Shown: in pieces, positions 58,649 through 64,000 of the stretch
Layout of the letters: each line of letters begins with the position of its first letter
Numbering within the stretch: the stretch's first letter is position 1
Assembly: GCF_017114915.1 (NCBI RefSeq)
Contig: NZ_JAAUOE010000002.1
Coordinates: 186,001 to 250,000 of the forward strand
Direction of reading: 5' to 3'
Length of the DNA stretch: 64,000 nt
Origin: Pseudomonas frederiksbergensis
Lineage (GTDB): Bacteria; Pseudomonadota; Gammaproteobacteria; Pseudomonadales; Pseudomonadaceae
Made by a program: the position numbers and the translations under genes
The notes under the pieces: model-generated
Seen by the model: the letters and a program-made list of their open reading frames with translations, nothing else
Told to the model about the DNA's origin: nothing
Database searches by the model: none

Positions 58649-59282
58649 TCGGTTGCTGCAAGGTTTCATCGACACCTTCCTGATGGTCGGCGTGTCGTCA
58701 CTGATCGCGCTGCTGGCGGGGATTCCGCTGGCGGTGATCCTGGTCACCAGCGCCAAGGGCGGAATCTACGAGGCACCGGCGCTGAACCGCGCACTGGGCG
58801 CGTTCGTGAATCTGTTCCGCTCGATTCCGTTTTTGATTCTGATGGTGGCGCTGATTCCGTTCACCCGGTTGATCGTCGGCACCACTTACGGTGTCTGGGC
58901 GGCCGTGGTGCCACTGACCATTGCCGCGACCCCGTTCTTCGCGCGCATCGCCGAAGTCAGCCTGCGGGAAGTCGACCATGGGTTGATCGAAGCGGCGCAG
59001 GCGATGGGTTGCCGGCGCAGGCACATCGTCTGGCATGTGTTGCTGCCGGAAGCGCTGCCGGGGATTGTCGGCGGGTTCACCATTACGTTGGTGACGATGA
59101 TCAACTCATCGGCCATGGCCGGGGCGATTGGGGCCGGTGGGTTGGGGGACATCGCGTATCGGTATGGGTATCAGCGCTTTGACAGCCAGATCATGTTGAC
59201 GGTGATTGTGTTGCTGGTGGTGTTGGTGGCGGTGATTCAATTGGGCGGGGATCGGTTGGCGCGGGGGTTGAATAAGCGCTGA
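58638..59282 (+). CDS. metI: MetI-type ABC transporter permease
   Basis: Inner-membrane permease of 214 residues with about five membrane segments. The EAA-type loop is in [20 protein letters not shown], followed by [20 protein letters not shown]. The start at 58638 lies inside metN (11-base overlap). It closes the binding-protein/ATPase/permease operon. A hairpin with GATCGC/GCGATC (59296-59318) and AAGCGC/GCGCTT (59323-59338) follows. Confidence 0.9.
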   Translation: MWFDRLLQGFIDTFLMVGVSSLIALLAGIPLAVILVTSAKGGIYEAPALNRALGAFVNLFRSIPFLILMVALIPFTRLIVGTTYGVWAAVVPLTIAATPFFARIAEVSLREVDHGLIEAAQAMGCRRRHIVWHVLLPEALPGIVGGFTITLVTMINSSAMAGAIGAGGLGDIAYRYGYQRFDSQIMLTVIVLLVVLVAVIQLGGDRLARGLNKR

Positions 59283-59294
59283 ATCAAGATCAAA

Positions 59295-59338
59295 AGATCG
59301 CAGCCTTCGGCAGCGATCCTTTAAAGCGCGAAAGCGCT
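59295..59338. repeat. double hairpin after metI
   Basis: GATCGC...GCGATC (59296-59318) enclosing CC-TTC-GG, then AAGCGC-GAAA-GCGCTT (59324-59339). Pseudomonas has many short GATCGCAGCCTTCGGCAGC-type elements. T runs lie further downstream (59357-59366). It may act as a terminator. Confidence 0.5.
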
Positions 59339-59378
59339 TATAGTCAGTGCTTCATTCTTTTTTTTTGCGCAGCCAACC

Positions 59379-60008
59379 ATGAAACAGACTCCCGCCGACC
59401 TGGAGCAGATCACCTCCACCACCCTGGGCCATTACAACGCAGTGGCCGAGGACTTCCGTGAAGGCACTCGCGATCACGATGTCAGCCAGAACATCGATGC
59501 CCTGTTGCGGCACATTCAGGGTGAAGCGCCCTTCAGCATTCTCGACTTTGGCTGCGGCCCTGGCCGCGACCTGAAAACCTTCACTCGCATGGGTCACACC
59601 GCCGTGGGCCTCGACGGCTCGGAAAAGTTTGCGCAGATGGCGCGGGAGGACAGTGGTTGCGAAGTCTGGCAGCAGGATTTTCTGAAACTCGATTTGCCGG
59701 CTGAGCGGTTTGACGGGATTTTTGCCAATGCGGTGCTGTTTCATGTGCCGAGCCAGGAATTGCCGCGAGTGTTGAAGCAGCTGCGCGAGGCGTTGAAGCC
59801 GGGCGGTGTGTTGTTCAGTTCAAATCCGCGTGGCGAGAATCAGGAAGGCTGGAACGGGCCGCGTTATGGGGCGTATTACGACCTGGCGGTGTGGCAGGAA
59901 ATGCTGACCGAGGCGGGGTTTGTGGAGCTGGAACATTATTACCGGCCGGCGGGGCTGCCACGGGAGCAGCAGCCTTGGTTGGCGAGTGTCTGGCGTAAGC
60001 CGGTGTAA
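59379..60008 (+). CDS. SAM-dependent methyltransferase
   Basis: A class I methyltransferase, 209 residues, with motif I ILDFGCGPGRDLKTF (about 47-60), acidic motif II VGLDGSEKFAQMA, and motif III/post-I LDLPAERFDGIFANAVLFHVP. Substrate unknown; the Tellurite/TehB-like short methyltransferases look similar. The ATG at 59379 lacks a clear Shine-Dalgarno. It is convergent with the glycoside-hydrolase-like gene (15-base gap). Confidence 0.8.
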   Translation: MKQTPADLEQITSTTLGHYNAVAEDFREGTRDHDVSQNIDALLRHIQGEAPFSILDFGCGPGRDLKTFTRMGHTAVGLDGSEKFAQMAREDSGCEVWQQDFLKLDLPAERFDGIFANAVLFHVPSQELPRVLKQLREALKPGGVLFSSNPRGENQEGWNGPRYGAYYDLAVWQEMLTEAGFVELEHYYRPAGLPREQQPWLASVWRKPV

Positions 60009-60023
60009 TCAGCTTCCCGTTTT

Positions 60024-62276
60024 TTAGCGTTGCACGGCGACCTGATAGGTCGCCACGCCCCCCTCCGCATCAAACGCGGTGATACTTTGCCCCGCCAGCC
60101 GCTGCCCATCAGCCTCACGTTCGCGCCAATCAAAGTTCGCCACCAACCGTGTCCCATCGGCAAACGTTGTCTGCTGCACCTGACGATCCTCGGTCAGCCA
60201 ACGAAAATCTGTCATCGCCTGCGTCGCCAGACGCTCATGCAGCGGACGGAAGAAAGCATCCTGACGTGCAATCACCGGTAATCGCTGCTTTAACGTAGCC
60301 GCGCTGAGGTGGTAGAGCGGCGGCACGTTGTAGAGCAACTGCGTCAGCTCGTTTTCAACCCGTACATTGCTAAGTTTCAAACTATCGAACAGCCAATGAT
60401 GGGTACTGATCACCGAGCCGTGGAAAACCGCCTGGTACAGCGGAAGACGGGTTTTCGGTGCAAAGTGAACCGTACGAAAGAGGTCCTTGAGCGGCACGGA
60501 TTTGAAAAACACCTGCGGCTGTTCATCAGGGAACCAACGGCCCGGGTAATAGGGCGACTTTGGATCTTTCATATCCACATCACCCCAGCCGATCACCGGT
60601 GTCTGCATGCCATGCGTGAACAGCACGCCCCGGGATGTGGCGGCGTTGCCGTCTTCGGAACCGGCAGGCAATTGCATTGCCTCGTTCACCCAGCGTGAGG
60701 CGTCAATGTTGCCCTCGGCATTTTGCGCCTGAGTCAGGGTGGCGCCCACACGGTAGCTGTCGAACAGCATGCCGCTGGCATAGGCATCGAGAAACCAGCT
60801 ATTGAACCCGGCCTTGGCCTGAACTGCTCTGATTCGAGCCTCAAGCAATGGCCGCACACAACGCGGATCGGTGTAATGCCCTGATTGCTGGAAACCGCTT
60901 TTGAACGCGCCGGTGCTTAAAACAATTGCGCACTCCAGGTTCGCCCGGGAGCCGAGATGCGCGGTGGTCCAGTCCGGATTTTCAGTGATCGCGAGCGCGG
61001 TTTCATAGGAGTCGTAAGGCGCTATCAAATAGCCGTTTGCAACACCTTGGCGCACGGTTTCGGGATGCCAGAGACCGCCCTCCCAACCCTCACCGAGGCC
61101 TAACCATAAGCGCGGCAACCCGGCAGCCTTCAATTGTTCAAAGGTTCCCGGCGACAGCGTACTGCCCCAGCGTTCAGGGGTAGCGGTCAATGCCTCGGCG
61201 AACGCTGTCGCCAGTTGCGCACGCAACTGGCCGTAGCCGTCAGCGAGTTTTTGCATGTCCGGCTCGACGACTGACTGCCAACGGCTTCGTGCCTTTTTGT
61301 TCAGCGCGCGGTTGAGGCTGCGCACCAACGTCGTTTGCTGATAAGGCTTGAGCTGCGGTGGGGCATTGACAAGAATCTGCCGGGTTTCAGCGTCGAAACT
61401 ACCGCGCAACTCACTGGCCAATGCGCCGCTCCCTCTCAAGACCTTCAGCAGCGCCGGCCAACTGCGCACATCGTCAGGTCCAAGCAGGTCGTTGCCCCAC
61501 AGATAAACATGACTGGCCCCCAGTAGCTTTTTGGCCTCGGGGTTTTTCCGCAGTTTGTCGCTCAAGGTTTCGTATTGCCCATTATCGATCAACCATTGCC
61601 GATAGCGCTTGGCACCGGCCAACGGATCGGCATCGCCCAGCGACAACTTGAACGTCAGCGGCGCGCGGGGCTCAAGAGAAGTGAACTCATGACGCGCAGC
61701 CAGTGCCAGGGTCTTGTCTTCGGCGCTGAAGCTCAAGCGATTGTTGTAAGGGTTGGTCATCAGCCAGTTCAGCGTGAAACCACCGTGATCAACCCCCCAC
61801 AGCGGCAAACTCAGGTCTTGGGTGGTGTTGAACGCCCCCTGATCGAGCAAAAAGGTTTGCCACAGCGAATCACCGGCGGGTACGTAACGCCCCTCGGCCA
61901 GTGGCCAGATCAGTCCTTTGCCCATGGCACTGCCAGTCTGTTTGAGAAAGCTCAGCTCACCGGGATCGCGGGCCGTGATGGACAGGGACAGGTCACGCTG
62001 ATCGAGAGTGGCACTCAGCGTCCAGGCGCCGTCATCCCACCGCCAGTCCAGGCGATTGGCGCTTTGCTTGAGGTCACTGACCTTATGCCCAATAACGCCC
62101 GAGGAGGCTTGCACGGGCCAATGGTGTGCGGGGATAACGCGGATCGCCAGCGTGGCGGGATCGAGTTCGACGCGCCACAACGAATTTTCCAGCACACTGC
62201 CGGCCAGCGTCGAGGGTGAAAAAAACAGAGTGCCGAGCAACAGCACATAGCGCAGACAATAGGTCATCGGTGACAT
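60024..62276 (-). CDS. putative secreted glycoside hydrolase
   Basis: A 750-residue exported protein. A signal peptide (MSPMTYCLRYVLLLGTLFFS, cut near SPSTLAG) leads into a beta-rich domain (about 30-240, galactose-mutarotase-like), then an alpha/beta region with FNSWFLDAYASGMLFDSY (about 530), suggestive of a catalytic Asp in a TIM-barrel. The overall pattern resembles distant GH101-like families; I cannot name the family with certainty. ATG 62276 has GGAGGA nine bases upstream; ATG 62267 is an alternative. It lies between converging methyltransferase and the RND gene on the same strand (100-base gap). Confidence 0.6.
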   Translation of the reverse strand: MSPMTYCLRYVLLLGTLFFSPSTLAGSVLENSLWRVELDPATLAIRVIPAHHWPVQASSGVIGHKVSDLKQSANRLDWRWDDGAWTLSATLDQRDLSLSITARDPGELSFLKQTGSAMGKGLIWPLAEGRYVPAGDSLWQTFLLDQGAFNTTQDLSLPLWGVDHGGFTLNWLMTNPYNNRLSFSAEDKTLALAARHEFTSLEPRAPLTFKLSLGDADPLAGAKRYRQWLIDNGQYETLSDKLRKNPEAKKLLGASHVYLWGNDLLGPDDVRSWPALLKVLRGSGALASELRGSFDAETRQILVNAPPQLKPYQQTTLVRSLNRALNKKARSRWQSVVEPDMQKLADGYGQLRAQLATAFAEALTATPERWGSTLSPGTFEQLKAAGLPRLWLGLGEGWEGGLWHPETVRQGVANGYLIAPYDSYETALAITENPDWTTAHLGSRANLECAIVLSTGAFKSGFQQSGHYTDPRCVRPLLEARIRAVQAKAGFNSWFLDAYASGMLFDSYRVGATLTQAQNAEGNIDASRWVNEAMQLPAGSEDGNAATSRGVLFTHGMQTPVIGWGDVDMKDPKSPYYPGRWFPDEQPQVFFKSVPLKDLFRTVHFAPKTRLPLYQAVFHGSVISTHHWLFDSLKLSNVRVENELTQLLYNVPPLYHLSAATLKQRLPVIARQDAFFRPLHERLATQAMTDFRWLTEDRQVQQTTFADGTRLVANFDWREREADGQRLAGQSITAFDAEGGVATYQVAVQR

Positions 62277-62376
62277 CGCCGTCCCTCCTCCAATTGGAAA
62301 GGGACCGTACAACAACGCACCGGCCATGTAAGTAGGACCGTTCCCAAGCTTCACTCGGGAACGCTCCACGCATCCA

Positions 62377-64000
62377 TTACTGCACTTGTTTCTTCGGCTC
62401 GCGCACCTTGTACCAGGCCACGTACAGCGCCGGCAAAAACAGCAGCGTGAGCAAGGTGGCGATGATGATCCCGCCAATCATCGCGTAGGCCATCGGCCCC
62501 CAGAACACTTCCCGGGCAATCGGGATCATCCCCATGCTCGCCGCCGCGGCCGTCAACAGAATCGGTCGGCGACGGTGTTCCGTGGCATGCAGCACCGCGT
62601 CCCACGGCGTGTAACCGTCCTTCTCGAGGGCGTCGATCTGGGTCACCAGGATCACCGAGTTGCGGATGATGATGCCGATCAGCGCCAGAATCCCGAGGAT
62701 CGCCACGAAGCCCATCGGCGTGCCCGTCGGGATCAGCGCCAGCACCACGCCAATCAGCCCGAGCGGCGCGACGCTGGCCACCAGGAACAGCTTCTGCACG
62801 CTGTGCAACTGGATCATCAGGAAGGTCGCCATCAAAAACAGCATCAACGGCACCACCTTGGCAATCGGCCCCTGGGCCTTGCCGCTTTCTTCCACCGTGC
62901 CGCCAGTGGCGACTTTGTAGCCCACCGGCAAACCGGCGGCGAATTTGTCGATCTCCGGTTGCAGCTGTTGCACCAGGTCGGTCGGCTGAATCTCGTCGCG
63001 CACCGCAGCCTTGATGGTGATGGTTGGCTTACGATCACGACGCCACACCAGTGGCTGCTCCAGTTCGTAGCGCACCGTGGCGAACGCCAGCAGCGGAATC
63101 GAGGTGCCGCCGGGGGTGACGATCTGCAGATTCTGCAAAGTTTCCGGACTGCCGCGCTCGGCATCTTCAGCGCGGCCGACCACGTCGATCAGATAGATAT
63201 CATCATCAACCTGCGTCACCGGCGTGCCGACGACGATGCCGTTCATCAGGTTCGCCACGTCTTCCGACGACAGCCCCAGTTGCCGCGCCTTGTCCTGGGC
63301 GATGTCGATGCGCAGCACTTTGCCCGGCTCGTTCCAGTCGTAAATGATCTCGCCGATGTGCGAGTTTTTATCCAGTTCGGTGGCCAGGGCGATCGCGTGT
63401 TTGCGCACCTGATCGATGTCCTTGCCGCTGACCCGGTACTGAATCGGCCGCCCCACCGGCGGACCCATTTCCAGGGCCTGGACGTAACTGCCGACACCGA
63501 CGAACTCTTCACGCAGGCGCTTTTGCAAACGCGCAGTCAGTGCCGTGCGTGATTCCAGGCCTTTGCTGACGATCACCAGTTGCGCGTAGTACGGGTTCTG
63601 CAATTGTTGGTCGAGGGGCAGGTAGAAACGGATCGCGCCTTCGCCGATGTAGGTGCTCCAGCGCACGACGTCCGGATCGTCCTTGAGCGTCGCTTCGAGC
63701 TTGTCCACCGCCTTGCGGGTTTCGGCAATCGAGGCGTTTTGCGGCAGGTTAAGGTCGACGAGGATTTCCGGGCGGTCCGAAGACGGGAAGAACTGGTTCT
63801 GCACGAACTGCATGGAAAACACCGAGAGCAAAAACAGCGCCACGGTGATGCCGATGGCCCACCAGCGATTGCGCATGGCCCAGAGCAGGCCGCCATTGAA
63901 TGCCCGACCGATGCGCCCAGGCTCGGTGTCGTGAGGTTTCACCTTGGCGCTCAGGATATGCACACCGAGCACCGGGGCGAACAGCACGGCGACAATCCAC
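62377..64000 (-). CDS. RND efflux pump permease, C-terminal part
   Basis: The AcrB-type inner-membrane proton antiporter of a tripartite efflux system. Only the last 541 codons are in the window; the 5' end lies beyond 64000. Visible: a transmembrane segment NRWWAIGITVALFLLSVFSM, a large periplasmic porter region with GPPVGRPIQYRVSGKDIDQV, then five membrane segments (LFLVASVAPLGLIGVVLALI, GFVAILGILALIGIIIRNSV, GPMAYAMIGGIIIATLLTLL). The motif LRPILLTAAAASMGMIP-like RRPILLTAAAASMGM is typical. No partner fusion protein or outer-membrane gene is seen downstream. It resembles the TriC branch but cannot be assigned. Confidence 0.9.
   Translation of the reverse strand, partial: WIVAVLFAPVLGVHILSAKVKPHDTEPGRIGRAFNGGLLWAMRNRWWAIGITVALFLLSVFSMQFVQNQFFPSSDRPEILVDLNLPQNASIAETRKAVDKLEATLKDDPDVVRWSTYIGEGAIRFYLPLDQQLQNPYYAQLVIVSKGLESRTALTARLQKRLREEFVGVGSYVQALEMGPPVGRPIQYRVSGKDIDQVRKHAIALATELDKNSHIGEIIYDWNEPGKVLRIDIAQDKARQLGLSSEDVANLMNGIVVGTPVTQVDDDIYLIDVVGRAEDAERGSPETLQNLQIVTPGGTSIPLLAFATVRYELEQPLVWRRDRKPTITIKAAVRDEIQPTDLVQQLQPEIDKFAAGLPVGYKVATGGTVEESGKAQGPIAKVVPLMLFLMATFLMIQLHSVQKLFLVASVAPLGLIGVVLALIPTGTPMGFVAILGILALIGIIIRNSVILVTQIDALEKDGYTPWDAVLHATEHRRRPILLTAAAASMGMIPIAREVFWGPMAYAMIGGIIIATLLTLLFLPALYVAWYKVREPKKQVQ

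Overview
The window is chromosomal DNA of a Pseudomonas of the fluorescens type. This rests on protein similarity recognised by eye, GC-rich codon use, several Pseudomonas palindromic repeat families, and a gene order that parallels the P. aeruginosa rmlC-dctBD ... cysQ-nudE-yrfG ... fdhD ... pckA-hslO-hslR-rimBK-envZ/ompR-tex-gshA stretch. No rRNA, tRNA, CRISPR array, intact prophage or intact insertion sequence was seen.

Layout. 0.2-6 kb (minus strand): a small hypothetical gene, agmatine catabolism (aguA, aguB) behind a sigma70-like promoter with a palindromic operator candidate, and a three-module kinase-like/LytM-like/aminotransferase fusion. 6-13 kb: an rfbC without other rml genes, the C4-dicarboxylate two-component system dctBD, a thioesterase, cysQ-nudE and yrfG. 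12.9-17.1 kb: a LysR regulator, fdhD and a YdeP-type molybdopterin oxidoreductase. 17.3-21.7 kb: a glycine-zipper protein, a thioesterase, a 3-hydroxyacyl-CoA dehydrogenase and recQ.

21.9-27.0 kb is accessory. It holds a small lipoprotein, a small helical protein, a GWSRG hydrolase, a structured-RNA candidate in front of a frameshifted paralogue of the small protein, a decayed NadS-type antitoxin, a YhfG-type antitoxin without its Fic partner, an S-type pyocin gene lacking a toxin domain but followed by an immunity-like gene, and a DUF1493 carrier-like protein. It looks like a graveyard of toxin/antitoxin and bacteriocin cassettes. The strongest new signal is at 23936-24188: two hairpins on different stems carry the same 8-nt loop, and a 7-nt complement of that loop lies unpaired in a junction between them.

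27-39 kb is a conserved block: pckA, hslO (Hsp33), hslR (Hsp15), rimB-rimK with a possible short upstream ORF, envZ-ompR (amgS-amgR in P. aeruginosa), tex, a PaaI-type thioesterase and gshA. Together with nudE-yrfG this is the E. coli nudE-yrfG-hslR-hslO-pck-envZ-ompR-tex neighbourhood, opened by the genes between 12.9 and 27 kb.

39-59 kb is largely sulfur acquisition: tauABCD, a serine acetyltransferase divergent from a D-cysteine desulfhydrase, a cystine-type ABC transporter, two tandem SfnB-type monooxygenases with an NtaA/DszA-type flavin monooxygenase, and a MetQNI-type transporter. An aldo-keto reductase and a BetT choline transporter are interspersed. AT-rich upstream regions of tau and tcy resemble each other and suggest common CysB-type control. 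The window ends with a SAM methyltransferase, a secreted glycoside-hydrolase-like protein and the C-terminal part of an RND pump that runs off the right edge.

Six copies of a ~102-111 bp palindromic repeat, two ~130-140 bp modular palindromes and several REP-like elements occupy intergenic gaps.
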